64,000 bases of DNA, taken from the NCBI RefSeq assembly GCF_018417535.1, contig NZ_CP070977.1:3782001-3846000 (forward strand), given 5' to 3'. Shown piece by piece: positions 18,884 through 28,714 of the stretch. Under the pieces are notes generated by a model. The model worked only from the letters and a program-made list of their open reading frames with translations. It had not been told where the DNA came from and ran no database searches. This DNA is from Burkholderia pyrrocinia (lineage in GTDB: Bacteria > Pseudomonadota > Gammaproteobacteria > Burkholderiales > Burkholderiaceae). Position 1 is the first letter of the stretch. The number at the start of each line of letters is the position of its first letter. The position numbers and the translations under genes were made by a program.

Positions 18884-19795
18884 TCAGCGCCCTTCGCGCG
18901 TGAGCGCGACGAGTTCGTCGAGCAGCTTGCCGGCCGGCCCCGGCAGGATCCCGTGGCGGCGCCGGAACGCGGTGAGCGTGCGCACCGCGACGACCTCGCG
19001 CACGGGCAGCGTGTCGATCGTGCCGGCGGCCTGCTCGGCGCCGTACATCGGCTCGGCCATCCAGCTCAGGAACCCGGCATGCGCGACGAGGCTCTTCAGC
19101 GTCGTGACCGAGCGCGTCTCGACCGCGATGTCGGGCAGCGCGAGCCCGTGCGCGTCGAAGGTCGCGCGCATATGGTCGAACGGCGCGGTGCCGCGCGGCG
19201 GAATTGCCCAGCGCGCGTGCAGTGTGTCGGCGAGCGTCGGCGCGCGGCCGAGCGCGCGCAACGGATGGTGCGGCGCCGCAACGATATGGCTGCGATCTTC
19301 CCAGCGGCACTCGGGAATCGCGACGATCTCGTCGGTGTCGGGCCCGTGCGCGGACAGCGCGAGATCGATCTCGTGCTTGTTCAGTCCTTCGGCGAGGCGG
19401 TCCCACACGCCTTCGAGGATCTCGACGCGCAGGTTCGGCCAGCGGTCGAGCACGCGGCCGACCGCGATCGGCAGCACGAGGCTCGCGATGCTGCCCACCG
19501 CGCCGACCTTGATCGTGCCCTTCGCGAACCCGCGCATTGCGTCGAGCTCCTCGCGCGCGTGCTCGGCCTCGTGCTGCAGCAGCGTCGCATGCGGCAGCAG
19601 CGCGTCGCCGAACGCGGTGAGCTGCACGCCCTTCGAATGGCGCTCGAACAGCGGCGCGCCGACCTGGTCCTCGAGCCGCTTCAGGATCCGGCTCAGCGCC
19701 GGCTGCGTCACGTGCAGCGCGTCGGCCGCGCGGCCGAGGCTGCCGCACGCGACGATCGTCGTGAAGGCGCGCAATTGTCGGAGATCGAAAGTCAT
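18884..19795 (-). CDS. LysR-family regulator divergent from benzoylformate decarboxylase
   Basis: The 303-residue protein starts MTFDLRQLRAFTTIVACGSL with a clear helix-turn-helix (LGRAADALHVTQPALSRILKRLE, about residues 20-42) and a C-terminal effector domain. Its start lies 99 nt from the divergent mdlC start, and an interrupted palindrome sits between them. It therefore probably activates the decarboxylase operon in response to mandelate, benzoylformate or a related aromatic acid; this is inferred from position only. Confidence 0.92.
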   Translation of the reverse strand: MTFDLRQLRAFTTIVACGSLGRAADALHVTQPALSRILKRLEDQVGAPLFERHSKGVQLTAFGDALLPHATLLQHEAEHAREELDAMRGFAKGTIKVGAVGSIASLVLPIAVGRVLDRWPNLRVEILEGVWDRLAEGLNKHEIDLALSAHGPDTDEIVAIPECRWEDRSHIVAAPHHPLRALGRAPTLADTLHARWAIPPRGTAPFDHMRATFDAHGLALPDIAVETRSVTTLKSLVAHAGFLSWMAEPMYGAEQAAGTIDTLPVREVVAVRTLTAFRRRHGILPGPAGKLLDELVALTREGR

Positions 19796-19825
19796 GTCGG
19801 AATGTAATGGCTTATCGCAAAAAAT

Positions 19826-19860
19826 ACAGTATCCGAGAATGGCTTGCGCTTCGATACTGT
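19826..19860. promoter_or_regulatory. Interrupted palindrome in the LysR-mdlC divergent promoter
   Basis: ACAGTATC (19826-19833) and GATACTGT (19853-19860) are perfect inverted copies separated by 19 nt. They lie midway between the two start codons, 31 and 35 nt away, which fits a regulator site that controls both directions. Confidence 0.45.
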
Positions 19861-19894
19861 GGAAACCGCCAAGCCATCGAGGAGATACCCGAGC

Positions 19895-21502
19895 ATGTCC
19901 GGCCATCCGCCCCCATCCGCCGCATCGATCACCGTTCGCGATGCGGTCATCGACCTGCTTCGCCAGTTCGGCATCGACCGCGTGTTCGGCAATCCCGGTT
20001 CGACCGAACTGCCGATGTTCCGCGACTTTCCCGCCGATTTCCGCTACGTGCTCGGCTTGCACGAGGCCGTCGTGGTCGGGATGGCCGACGGCCATGCGCA
20101 GGCCACCGGCAATGCGGCGGTCGTCAACCTGCATTCGGCGGCGGGCGTCGGCAACGCGATGGGCAATCTCTTTACCGCGTTCAAGAATCGCACGCCGCTG
20201 ATCGTCACCGCGGGCCAGCAGGCGCGCGCGATCTTGCCGTTCGACCCGTTCCTCGGCGCAACGCAGGCCGCCGAGCTGCCGAAGCCGTACGTGAAATGGA
20301 GCATCGAGCCCGCACGTGCGCAGGACGTGCCGGCCGCAATCGCGCGTGCGTACCGCATCGCGATGCAGGAGCCGCGCGGCCCCGTGTTCGTATCGATCCC
20401 GGTCGACGACTGGGACCATCCGGCCGAACTGCTGCCGCGGCGCGACGTCAGCAGCGTCGTGCGGCCCGATCCCGACGCGCTCGCGCGGCTCGGCGATGCG
20501 CTCGACGCCGCGCGGCGTCCCGCGTTCGTGGTCGGCGCGGCCGTCGATCGCGCGGGTGCGTGGGACGATGTCGTGCGGCTTGCCGAGCGGCACCGTGCGC
20601 GCGTGTACGTCGCGCCGATGTCGGGGCGCTGCAGCTTCCCCGAGGACCATCCGCTGTTCGCCGGCTTCCTGCCCGCGATCCGCGAGAAGATCGTCGCGCG
20701 GCTCGACGGGCACGACCTCGTGTTCGCGTTCGGCGCGCCCGCGTTCACCTATCACATCGAAGGCTTCGGCCCGCACGTGCCGCCGGGTGCGACGCTCGTG
20801 CAGCTCGTCGACGATCCGGGCGTCGCCGCGTGGACGCCGGCGGGCGATGCGGTCGTCGGCAACCTGCGGCTCGCCGCGCGCGACCTGCTGGCGCGGCCGG
20901 CACCGCCCGAGCGGCCGATGCCTGCGCCGCGCCCGCCGTCCGCGCGCGTCGACGCCCCGGCCGCCGGCGAGCGCATGTCGGTCGCGTTCGCGCTGCAGAC
21001 GCTCGCCGACGTGCGCGACGCGCACGACATCGTCGTCGAGGAAGCGCCGAGCGCGCGGCCGATGATGCAGGAACACCTGCCGTTCACACTCAGCGGCACG
21101 TTCTACACGATGGACAGCGGCGGGCTCGGCTACGGGATGCCGGCTGCGGTCGGCGTCGCGCTCGCGCAGCCGGGCCGGCGCGTGATCGGGCTGATCGGCG
21201 ACGGGTCGAGCCTGTACTCGATCCAGGCACTGTGGAGCGCCGCGCAGTTGAAGTTGCCGATCACGTTCGTGATCCTGAACAACCGGCGCTACGCGGCGCT
21301 GCAGGACTTCGCGCCCGTGTTCGGCTTCGGCCCCGGCGATCCCGTGCAGGGCACCGATCTGCCCGACCTGGATTTCGTCGCGCTTGCCGAAGGGATGGGT
21401 TGCCGCGGCGTGCGGGTCGCCGATGCGGCGCACCTGCGCGACACGCTGACCGACGCGCTGCGTGCCGCGACGCCGGTCGTCGTCGAAGTCGAGATTGCCT
21501 GA
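19895..21502 (+). CDS. mdlC: Benzoylformate decarboxylase
   Basis: This thiamine-diphosphate enzyme converts benzoylformate to benzaldehyde and CO2 in the mandelate pathway. The 535-residue protein carries residues equivalent to the Pseudomonas putida active site: Ser36 in GNPGSTEL, Glu57 in GLHEAVV, His80 in NLHSAAGVGNAMG and His287 in FTYHIEG. The ThDP-Mg motif runs from GDGSS (435) to LNN (461-463). The ATG at 19895 follows a GAGGAGA ribosome site. It is the first gene of a plus-strand run with an aldehyde dehydrogenase, 29 nt downstream. Confidence 0.92.
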   Translation: MSGHPPPSAASITVRDAVIDLLRQFGIDRVFGNPGSTELPMFRDFPADFRYVLGLHEAVVVGMADGHAQATGNAAVVNLHSAAGVGNAMGNLFTAFKNRTPLIVTAGQQARAILPFDPFLGATQAAELPKPYVKWSIEPARAQDVPAAIARAYRIAMQEPRGPVFVSIPVDDWDHPAELLPRRDVSSVVRPDPDALARLGDALDAARRPAFVVGAAVDRAGAWDDVVRLAERHRARVYVAPMSGRCSFPEDHPLFAGFLPAIREKIVARLDGHDLVFAFGAPAFTYHIEGFGPHVPPGATLVQLVDDPGVAAWTPAGDAVVGNLRLAARDLLARPAPPERPMPAPRPPSARVDAPAAGERMSVAFALQTLADVRDAHDIVVEEAPSARPMMQEHLPFTLSGTFYTMDSGGLGYGMPAAVGVALAQPGRRVIGLIGDGSSLYSIQALWSAAQLKLPITFVILNNRRYAALQDFAPVFGFGPGDPVQGTDLPDLDFVALAEGMGCRGVRVADAAHLRDTLTDALRAATPVVVEVEIA

Positions 21503-21531
21503 CGCGCGCCGCGCGTCTTTCCGGAGACTCC

Positions 21532-22983
21532 ATGCAAACCGTATCGATGCTGATCGGCGGCGAACGCCGCCATTCATCCAGCGGCGCGACCTTCGTGCGC
21601 CGCAACCCGCTCGATGGCGAAGTCGCGTCCGCGGCGCCCGCGTGTACCGTCGACGATGCGCGTGCGGCGGCCGACGCGGCTGCCCGCGCATTTCCCGAAT
21701 GGGCCGCGCTCGGCCCGGGCGCGCGCCGCGCGCTGCTGCTGAAGGCGGCCGCCGCGCTCGAAGCGAAGCATGAACAGTTCGTCGCCGCGATGGCGGCCGA
21801 GACGGGCGCGTCCGCGCTGTGGGCCGGCTTCAACGTGCACCTTGCCGCGAGCGGGCTCGTCGAGGCCGCGTCGCTGACCACGCAGGTCGGCGGCGAGCTG
21901 ATTCCGTCCGACGTGCCCGGTTCGCTCGCGATGGGCGTGCGGCAGCCGGCCGGCGTCGTGCTCGGCATCGCGCCGTGGAACGCACCGGTGATCCTCGCGA
22001 CGCGCGCGCTCGCGCTGCCGCTCGCATGCGGCAACACGGTCGTGCTGAAGGGCTCGGAGCTGTGTCCCGTCACGCACGGGCTGATCGTCGAGGCGCTGCA
22101 GGAGGCCGGGCTGCCGCCGGGCGTCGTCAACTTCGTGACGAATGCGCCCGAGGACGCGGGGGCGGTCGTCGATGCCTTGATCGCGCATCCGGCCGTGCGC
22201 CGCGTGAACTTCACCGGCTCGACGCGCGTCGGCAGGATCGTCGCCGAAGCGTGCGCGCGCCACCTGAAGCCGTCGGTGCTGGAGCTTGGCGGCAAGGCAC
22301 CGTTCGTCGTGCTCGACGATGCCGATATCGACGCAGCGGTCGCGGCGGCCGCGTTCGGCGCGTTCGCGAATTCCGGGCAGATCTGCATGTCGACCGAGCG
22401 GATCGTCGTCGATGCATCGATCGCCGATGCATTCGTCGCGAAGCTTGCCGACAAGGCTGCGTCGCTGCCGCTCGGCGATCCGCGCAACGGGCCGGTCGTG
22501 CTCGGCTCGCTGATCGACATGAAGGCCGTCGAGCGCTGCAACGCGCTGATCGACGATGCGCTCGCGCACGGCGCGACGCTGCTGTGCGGCGGCAAGGCCG
22601 ACAGCACGCTGTTCCCGGCGACGCTGCTCGATCGCGTGAGCCCGGCGATGCGCATCTATGCCGAGGAATCGTTCGGCCCGGTGAAGGGCATCGTGCGCGT
22701 CGACGGCGAGGACGCCGCGATCCGCTGCGCGAACGACAACGCGTTCGGGCTGTCGTCGGCCGTGTTCAGCCGCGATGTCGCGCGCGCGCTGCGCGTCGCG
22801 GCACGCATCGAATCGGGCATCTGTCACGTGAACGGCCCGACCGTGCACGACGAGGCGCAGATGCCGTTCGGCGGCGTGAAAGAAAGCGGCTTCGGCCACT
22901 TTGGCGGCAAGGCCGGCATCGCGGCCTTCACGGACCTGCGCTGGATCACCGTGCAGACCGCGCCGCGCCACTATCCGTTCTGA
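21532..22983 (+). CDS. NAD(P)-dependent aldehyde dehydrogenase (benzaldehyde/vanillin/salicylaldehyde type)
   Basis: The 483-residue protein has the complete ALDH catalytic set: Asn150 in APWNAP, Lys173 in VLKGSE, the FTGSTRVG nucleotide loop, Glu251 in LELGGKAP and Cys285 in NSGQICMS. The GKGSE-like segment and the hydrophobic N-terminal half resemble aromatic aldehyde dehydrogenases. Placed right after benzoylformate decarboxylase, it most likely oxidises benzaldehyde to benzoate. Confidence 0.9.
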   Translation: MQTVSMLIGGERRHSSSGATFVRRNPLDGEVASAAPACTVDDARAAADAAARAFPEWAALGPGARRALLLKAAAALEAKHEQFVAAMAAETGASALWAGFNVHLAASGLVEAASLTTQVGGELIPSDVPGSLAMGVRQPAGVVLGIAPWNAPVILATRALALPLACGNTVVLKGSELCPVTHGLIVEALQEAGLPPGVVNFVTNAPEDAGAVVDALIAHPAVRRVNFTGSTRVGRIVAEACARHLKPSVLELGGKAPFVVLDDADIDAAVAAAAFGAFANSGQICMSTERIVVDASIADAFVAKLADKAASLPLGDPRNGPVVLGSLIDMKAVERCNALIDDALAHGATLLCGGKADSTLFPATLLDRVSPAMRIYAEESFGPVKGIVRVDGEDAAIRCANDNAFGLSSAVFSRDVARALRVAARIESGICHVNGPTVHDEAQMPFGGVKESGFGHFGGKAGIAAFTDLRWITVQTAPRHYPF

Positions 22984-22997
22984 CGAGGCCACCGACG

Positions 22998-23942
22998 ATG
23001 AGGATCGCGATTCTGGGTGCGGGCGCGATGGGCTCGCTGTTCGGCGGGCTGCTGGCCGAAAGCGGCGAGGCCGTCACGCTGATCGACGTGAACGACGCGC
23101 ATCTCGACGCGATCCGCCGCGACGGGCTGCGCATCGACGACGCTCGCGGCGAACGGCGCATTCGCGCGTTGCAGGCCATGCGGCCGGAAGCCGCGAACGC
23201 GGACGCGGCTGCAGCGCCCGACGCATCGTTCGACCTGCTGATCGTTTTCACGAAATCGCTGCATACGCGCAGCGCGCTCGATGGCGTGCGCGCGCTGCTG
23301 ACGCCGCACACGCACGTGCTGACATTGCAGAACGGTCTCGGCAACGTCGAGACGCTGAATGCGTTCGTGCCGCTCGAGCGCATCCTGGTCGGCGTGACGA
23401 CGTGGCCGGCCGATGCTGCGGGGCCTGCGCACGTTCGCTCGCACGGCGCGGGCACGATCCGCATGATGACGGCCGACGGGGCGGCACGCCCGTTCGCGAC
23501 GGCCGTGGCCGATGCGCTGTCGCGCGCGGGGCTCGCTTGCACGCTTGACGCCGACGTATGGGCCGCGATCTGGGAGAAGGTCGCGTTCAACGCGGCGCTC
23601 AACACGCTGTGCGCCGCGACGGGCTGCACGGTCGACCAGCTCGGCAACCATCACGACGGGCCGCGGCTCGCGCTCGCGATCGCGGCCGAGACGGCCGCCG
23701 TCGCCCGCGCGAAGGGGATTGCTGTAGACGGCGAACGCATTGCGCGCAACGTCGAACACGCCATCGGCGAGCATCGCGGCCATCGCCCGTCGATGCTGCA
23801 GGACGTGCTCGCGGGGCGCCGCACGGAAATCGACGCGATCAGCGGCAAGGTTGTCGCGGCTGCACGCGACGCGGGCGTCGCGGTGCCGCACACCGAGACG
23901 TTGCTCGCGCTCGTCCGGCTGATCGACGCACGGATGAACTGA
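22998..23942 (+). CDS. Ketopantoate-reductase-family (PanE/ApbA) 2-oxoacid reductase or D-2-hydroxyacid dehydrogenase
   Basis: The 314-residue protein has the Rossmann motif GAGAMG at 7-12, the catalytic Lys194 in IWEKVAFNAALNT and Glu277 in GRRTEID, as in E. coli PanE. It may reduce ketopantoate in pantothenate synthesis. Here, however, it sits 14 nt behind an aromatic aldehyde dehydrogenase in a mandelate-like operon, and the D-mandelate dehydrogenase of Enterococcus faecalis belongs to this family. D-mandelate to benzoylformate oxidation is therefore a serious alternative. Confidence 0.85.
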   Translation: MRIAILGAGAMGSLFGGLLAESGEAVTLIDVNDAHLDAIRRDGLRIDDARGERRIRALQAMRPEAANADAAAAPDASFDLLIVFTKSLHTRSALDGVRALLTPHTHVLTLQNGLGNVETLNAFVPLERILVGVTTWPADAAGPAHVRSHGAGTIRMMTADGAARPFATAVADALSRAGLACTLDADVWAAIWEKVAFNAALNTLCAATGCTVDQLGNHHDGPRLALAIAAETAAVARAKGIAVDGERIARNVEHAIGEHRGHRPSMLQDVLAGRRTEIDAISGKVVAAARDAGVAVPHTETLLALVRLIDARMN

Positions 23943-24208
23943 GCATCAGACTGGCGGCGCCGCGTGCGCCGCGCAACGATACGAGCGCGTCGCACGCAGA
24001 CGACGGCGCCGGATCGAGACGGGTTGGACAAGACACCGGGGCCAGCGCAGACGCGCTGACGCCGGCCGACCGCGCAGTACGAGATCCGGGCACGCGCCGA
24101 CGCGCCAGCCCGGGCAACTGGAGACGCCATGAAAGCCATCGAATGCCGTTGTCTTGCCGCGCGCCGTTCGCGCACGTCGCCGCCGCCGCGCGGCGCACGG
24201 GAGGTCGC

Positions 24209-25606
24209 ATGAGCACGCGCGACGGATTGCAGCCGCCGTCGGTCGACATCGGCACGACGCTCGACGACGGGCCGTTCACGACGATGCAGCGCTGCGTGGT
24301 GCTGCTCGCCGCGCTCGCGATCGTGCTCGACGGCTTCGACGGCCAGTTGATCGGTTTCGCGATTCCGGTGCTGATCCGCGAATGGGGCATCACGCGCGGC
24401 GCGTTCGCGCCGGCCGTCGCGGCCGGGCTGATCGGGATGGGCATCGGCAGCGCGTGCGCGGGGCTCGTCGCGGACCGCTTCGGCCGCCGCCAGGCCGTGA
24501 TCGGCAGCGTGTTCCTGTTCGGCGTCGCGACCTGCGCGATCGGCTTCGCGCCCGATGTCGCGGCGATCGCGATGCTGCGCTTTTGCGCGGGGCTCGGGAT
24601 CGGCGGCGCGCTGCCGACCGCCACGACGATGACGGCCGAATACACGCCCGCGCGGCGCCGCACGATGATGGTGACCGCGACGATCGTCTGCGTGCCGCTC
24701 GGCGGGATGCTGGCCGGCCTGTTCGCGCACGCGGTGCTGCCGCGCTACGGCTGGCGCGGCCTGTTCTTCGCGGGCGGCGCGCTGCCGCTCGTGCTCGGTT
24801 TCGTGCTCGTGCTCGCGCTGCCCGAATCGCCGCGTTATCTCGCGCGACGCCCCGCGCGCTGGCCGGAGCTCGGCGCGCTGCTCGCGCGGATGCAGCGGCC
24901 GGTCGCGCCGGGCACCGTGTTCACCGATACGAAAGACGCACGCGCGCCCGGCGGCCGCGGCGGCTTCGGCGCGCTGTTCGCGAGCGGCCAGGCGCGCGAC
25001 ACGATCGCGCTGTGGTGCGCGTTCTTCATGTGTCTGCTTGCTGTCTACGCGGCGTTCAGCTGGTTGCCGACGATGCTGGCCGCGAACGGGCTCAGCGTGT
25101 CGGTCGCGGGCGCTGGGCTCACCGCGTACAACCTCGGCGGCGTGATCGGCGCGCTGCTGTGCGCATGGGCGATCGCGCATGCCGGGTCGCGCTGGCCGCT
25201 CGCGCTGTGCAGCATCGGCGGCGCGGCGAGCGCGGTGTGGCTGATGGGCGTCGATGCGAGCCGGCACACGAGCTGGCTGATCGTCGGGCTCGGCCTGCAC
25301 GGGCTGTTCGTCAACGCGGTGCAGTCGACGATGTATGCGCTGTGTGCGTACATCTACCCGACGGCCGTGCGCGCGACGGGCACCGCGAGCGCGCTTGCAT
25401 TCGGCCGGCTCGGCGCGATCCTCAGCGCGTTCGCGGGCGCGATCGTGATCACGACGGGCGGCACGAGCGCGTACCTGACGATGCTGGCCGCCGCGATGGG
25501 CGTCGTGTGCATCGCGCTGCTGGCGGTGCGGCGGCACATTCCGCGGCTGTCGCGCGCGCAGTCGCTGCCGCGCGAAGGAGAGGAACTGGCCCGCACGTCG
25601 TCGTGA
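24209..25606 (+). CDS. MFS aromatic acid:H+ symporter (AAHS/PcaK type)
   Basis: The 465-residue inner-membrane protein has 12 predicted segments. The first carries LDGFDGQLIGF, the Asp-rich signature of 4-hydroxybenzoate and benzoate carriers, and the loop between segments 2 and 3 carries the MFS motif ADRFGRRQAV. Cytoplasmic loop ALPESPRYLARR follows segment 6. The ATG at 24209 has GGGAGG just upstream. It probably imports the aromatic acid handled by the upstream enzymes, such as mandelate or benzoylformate, although a 266-nt gap separates them. Confidence 0.88.
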   Translation: MSTRDGLQPPSVDIGTTLDDGPFTTMQRCVVLLAALAIVLDGFDGQLIGFAIPVLIREWGITRGAFAPAVAAGLIGMGIGSACAGLVADRFGRRQAVIGSVFLFGVATCAIGFAPDVAAIAMLRFCAGLGIGGALPTATTMTAEYTPARRRTMMVTATIVCVPLGGMLAGLFAHAVLPRYGWRGLFFAGGALPLVLGFVLVLALPESPRYLARRPARWPELGALLARMQRPVAPGTVFTDTKDARAPGGRGGFGALFASGQARDTIALWCAFFMCLLAVYAAFSWLPTMLAANGLSVSVAGAGLTAYNLGGVIGALLCAWAIAHAGSRWPLALCSIGGAASAVWLMGVDASRHTSWLIVGLGLHGLFVNAVQSTMYALCAYIYPTAVRATGTASALAFGRLGAILSAFAGAIVITTGGTSAYLTMLAAAMGVVCIALLAVRRHIPRLSRAQSLPREGEELARTSS

Positions 25607-25615
25607 CGTGCGGGC
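25589..25615. terminator. Convergent hairpin between the MFS and kynA genes
   Basis: GCCCGCACGTC and GACGTGCGGGC form a perfect 11-bp stem with a GTCGT loop, spanning the MFS stop codon and ending 13 nt before the kynA stop. It has no T-run on either side, so any termination would be weak or factor-aided. Confidence 0.5.
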
Positions 25616-25627
25616 ACATCACGTGCG

Positions 25628-26587
25628 TTACAGCGTGGTGCGCACGTGCCAGAGCTCGGGGAACAGCACGACGTCGAGCATCTTGCGCAGATACGGCGCG
25701 CCGCTGGTGCCGCCGGTGCCCTGCTTGAAGCCGATGATGCGCTCGACGGTCGTCACGTGACGGAAGCGCCACTGACGGAACGCGTCCTCGAGATCGACCA
25801 GTTCCTCGGCCATCTCGTACAGCTCCCAGTGCTGCTGCGGGTGACGGTACACGTCGAGCCACGCGGCTTCGACCGTTTCGTCGTGCCGCGTCGGCTGCGT
25901 CCAGTCGCGCTCGAGCCGCTCCGGCGCGATCGGGAAACCGCGTCGCGCGAGCAGGCGCACGACCTCGTCGTAGAACGACGGCGCTTCGAGCGTCGCGCGC
26001 ACCTGTTCGAGGATGTCGGGCCGGTGCGCATGCGGCTGCAGCATCTGCACGTTCTTGTTGCCGAGCAGGAATTCGAGCTGGCGATACTGGTAGGACTGGA
26101 AGCCCGACGACTGCCCGAGATACGGCCGCATCGCCGAATACTCGGACGGCGTCATCGTCGACAGCACGTTCCACGCCTGCACGAGCTGCTCGAGGATGCG
26201 CGACACGCGCGCGAGCATCTTGAATGCGGGCGGCAACGCGTCGGCGCGCACCGCGTCGAGCGCGCCGCGCAGCTCGAACAGCGCGAGCTTCATCCACAGC
26301 TCGCTCGTCTGATGCTGGATGATGAACAGCATCTCGTTGTGATCGGGCGACAGCGGATGCTGCGCGTCGAGGATCGAATTCAGCGACAGGTAGTCGCCGT
26401 AGCTCATCGACTTCGAGAAATCGAGCTGCGCGTTGTGCCAGCCGGCTTGGCCCGAGGCATCGCCCGGCACGTGCGGCGCTTCGTGTGCCGCTGGCGCCGA
26501 ATGTGCCTGTTGCGCGGCGCGTGCGCCCGAGAACGGGCAGCCCGCCGGCGCGTCGTCGCCGGGTGGCTGCATATGACCAGAATTCAC
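25628..26587 (-). CDS. kynA: Tryptophan 2,3-dioxygenase
   Basis: This cytoplasmic haem enzyme opens L-tryptophan to N-formylkynurenine, the first step of the kynurenine route. The 319-residue protein has the substrate-side [18 protein letters not shown] (83-100, with active-site His92), the proximal haem ligand region RFRH (His277) and the glycine loop GTGGTSG (290-296). The first 50 residues are Ala/His-rich and poorly conserved in type. It is the last gene of kynB-kynU-kynA on the minus strand. Confidence 0.96.
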   Translation of the reverse strand: MNSGHMQPPGDDAPAGCPFSGARAAQQAHSAPAAHEAPHVPGDASGQAGWHNAQLDFSKSMSYGDYLSLNSILDAQHPLSPDHNEMLFIIQHQTSELWMKLALFELRGALDAVRADALPPAFKMLARVSRILEQLVQAWNVLSTMTPSEYSAMRPYLGQSSGFQSYQYRQLEFLLGNKNVQMLQPHAHRPDILEQVRATLEAPSFYDEVVRLLARRGFPIAPERLERDWTQPTRHDETVEAAWLDVYRHPQQHWELYEMAEELVDLEDAFRQWRFRHVTTVERIIGFKQGTGGTSGAPYLRKMLDVVLFPELWHVRTTL

Positions 26588-26664
26588 GACTTTCTCCAGG
26601 ATTGAATGACGGGGGCGCGGCGCGCAATCCGCACGTCACTGCGGCGCGCGCCGGCCGAAACCGG

Positions 26665-27918
26665 TCAGGTCACCGCGCCGCGTTCGGCGAACTCGGGCGC
26701 CTTCCATGCGTTGGTGGCCAGGATGTCGCGCAGCGTCTCGACGGCATCCCACACGTCGGCGAAGCGCACGTAGAGCGGCGTGAAGCCGAAGCGCAGCACG
26801 TACGGCTCGCGGTAGTCGCCGATCACGCCGCGCGCGATCAGCGCCTGCATCACTTCGTAGCCGTGCGGATGCTCGAAGCTCGCCTGCGAGCCGCGCTGGT
26901 GATGCGAGCGCGGCGTGACGAGCTTCAGCGACAGGCCCGCGCAGCGCGCTTCGACGAGCGCGATGAACGCGTCGGTCAGCGCGAGCGACTTGCGGCGGAT
27001 CGCCTGCATGTCGGTCTGCAGGAACACGTCGAGCCCGCATTCGACCATCGACATCGACACGATCGGCTGCGTGCCGCACAGGAAGCGCGCGATGCCCGGA
27101 TCGGGCGCGAAGCCGGGCTGCATCGCGAACGGCGCGCGGTGGCCCCACCAGCCGGACAGCGGCTGCGAGAAATGCGCGTGATGGCGCTGCGGCACCCACA
27201 CGAACGCGGGCGAACCGGGGCCGCCGTTCAGGTACTTGTACGTGCAGCCGACCGCGCCGTCCGCGCGCGCGCCGTTCAGGTCGACCGGCACCGCGCCGGC
27301 CGAGTGCGCGAGATCCCACAGCATCAGCGCGCCCGCGTCGTGCACGAGTTGCGTAACGGCCGGCATGTCGTGCATGGAGCCGGTGCGGTAGTTCACGTGC
27401 GTGATCATCGCGACGGCCGTGTCCGCGCCGAGCGCGTCGGGCAGGTCGGCCGGATCGTCGATCAGGCGCAGTTCGTAGCCACCGCCGAGCTGTTCGATCA
27501 GCCCCTGCGCGATATACAGGTCGGTCGGGAAGTTCGAGCGCTCCGACACGATCACGCGGCGCTCGGGCGCGCGCTCGGCCTGGTGGCGCAGCATCGCCGA
27601 CAGCAGCTTGAACAGGTTGATCGAGATGGTGTCGGTCACGACCGTTTCGCCGGGCGCGCCGCCGATCAGCGTCGCGAGCTTGTCGCCGAGACGGTGCGGC
27701 AGCGCGAACCAGCCGGCCGTGTTCCAGCTCCGGATCAGTCCTTCGCCCCATTCGGCGCCGATCACCTGCTGCGCGCGGGCAGCCGACGCGCGCGGCTGCG
27801 CGCCGAGCGAGTTGCCGTCGAGGTAGATCACGCCGTCGGGCAGTGCGAACTGGTCGCGCAGCGGGCCGAGCGGGTCGTCGCGGTCGAGGGCGAGCGCGTC
27901 TTCACGGGTCTTGATCAT
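26665..27918 (-). CDS. kynU: Kynureninase
   Basis: This PLP enzyme cleaves kynurenine to anthranilate and alanine. The 417-residue protein shows [12 protein letters not shown] at 32-43, [11 protein letters not shown] with the PLP-pairing Asp202, and the Schiff-base Lys228 in [11 protein letters not shown]. It lies 24 nt after kynB and 77 nt before kynA, in the tryptophan-to-anthranilate operon read from kynB. Confidence 0.97.
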   Translation of the reverse strand: MIKTREDALALDRDDPLGPLRDQFALPDGVIYLDGNSLGAQPRASAARAQQVIGAEWGEGLIRSWNTAGWFALPHRLGDKLATLIGGAPGETVVTDTISINLFKLLSAMLRHQAERAPERRVIVSERSNFPTDLYIAQGLIEQLGGGYELRLIDDPADLPDALGADTAVAMITHVNYRTGSMHDMPAVTQLVHDAGALMLWDLAHSAGAVPVDLNGARADGAVGCTYKYLNGGPGSPAFVWVPQRHHAHFSQPLSGWWGHRAPFAMQPGFAPDPGIARFLCGTQPIVSMSMVECGLDVFLQTDMQAIRRKSLALTDAFIALVEARCAGLSLKLVTPRSHHQRGSQASFEHPHGYEVMQALIARGVIGDYREPYVLRFGFTPLYVRFADVWDAVETLRDILATNAWKAPEFAERGAVT

Positions 27919-27942
27919 GATGTGGGGTCGTAGGTCAGGTAA

Positions 27943-28584
27943 TCAGGAAGCACGCGCGGGCAGCGCGCGCAGCACCGCGCGCACGGGGCTCGCGTCGAGC
28001 GTCGCGAACTTCAGCGGCAATGCGATCAGTTCATAGTCGCCGGGCGGCACGTCGTCGAGCACGATGCCTTCGAGGATCGCCATCCGGTGCGCACGCACGC
28101 GGTGATGCGCATCCATCGTTTTCGATTCCTGCGGGTCGAGCGACGGCGTGTCGATGCCGATCAGCTTCACGCCATGCGCGGCGAGCAGGTCGATCGTTTC
28201 AGGCGCGACTGCGCAGAACTCGGGGTCCCATTGCGCGATCGGCGCTTGCGCACAGGTGCGCAGCAGCACGCGCGGCGGCACGCCGTCGAGCGCGGCCGCG
28301 ATATCGGCCGGCTGCACGACGGGCGATGCGCCGATGCAATGGATCACGCGGCAGGTGCCGAGATAGGTGTCGAGCGGCACGGCGCCGATCGGTGCGCCGT
28401 CGGCGTCGTAGTGCAGCGGCGCGTCGCAGTGCGCGCCCGTATGCGGCGACAGCGTCAGGCGCGCGACGTTGACCGGCGAGCCGGCCTCCATCCGCCACAC
28501 GCGTTCGACGGAAACCGGCGTATCGCCCGGCCACACGGGGGTGGCGGGGCTGACAGGCGGCGAGATGTCCCAGAGTGTGTCCAT
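27943..28584 (-). CDS. kynB: Kynurenine formamidase
   Basis: This metal-dependent cyclase-family amidase hydrolyses N-formylkynurenine to kynurenine and formate. The 213-residue protein carries the metal-binding [11 protein letters not shown] (His48, His52, Asp54). The ATG at 28584 (MDTLWDIS) begins the kynBUA operon. It is divergent from the Lrp-type kynR gene 130 nt away, which likely controls it. Confidence 0.96.
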   Translation of the reverse strand: MDTLWDISPPVSPATPVWPGDTPVSVERVWRMEAGSPVNVARLTLSPHTGAHCDAPLHYDADGAPIGAVPLDTYLGTCRVIHCIGASPVVQPADIAAALDGVPPRVLLRTCAQAPIAQWDPEFCAVAPETIDLLAAHGVKLIGIDTPSLDPQESKTMDAHHRVRAHRMAILEGIVLDDVPPGDYELIALPLKFATLDASPVRAVLRALPARAS

Positions 28585-28661
28585 GGCATGACGAATCGGT
28601 GAGTCGGTGCTTCGAATGATAGGTGGACGCTCGCAGAAAGTGCTTGCGAAATAAACATGGA

Positions 28662-28676
28662 CAATCCGCCGGATTG
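28662..28676. promoter_or_regulatory. 15-bp palindrome between kynB and kynR
   Basis: CAATCCG-C-CGGATTG is a perfect inverted repeat with a 1-nt centre. It lies 78 nt before kynB and 39 nt before kynR. An Lrp/AsnC dimer site of this length is expected in this gap, so it is a candidate KynR operator. Confidence 0.5.
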
Positions 28677-28714
28677 GCAGATAATTCGACTCAGAGGGAA
28701 AACGGGGACCAAAA

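Noticed and set aside
19807..21500. Alternative frame across benzoylformate decarboxylase joined to the aldehyde dehydrogenase
   Set aside because: The first part is a shadow of mdlC; the real aldehyde dehydrogenase starts at ATG 21532.
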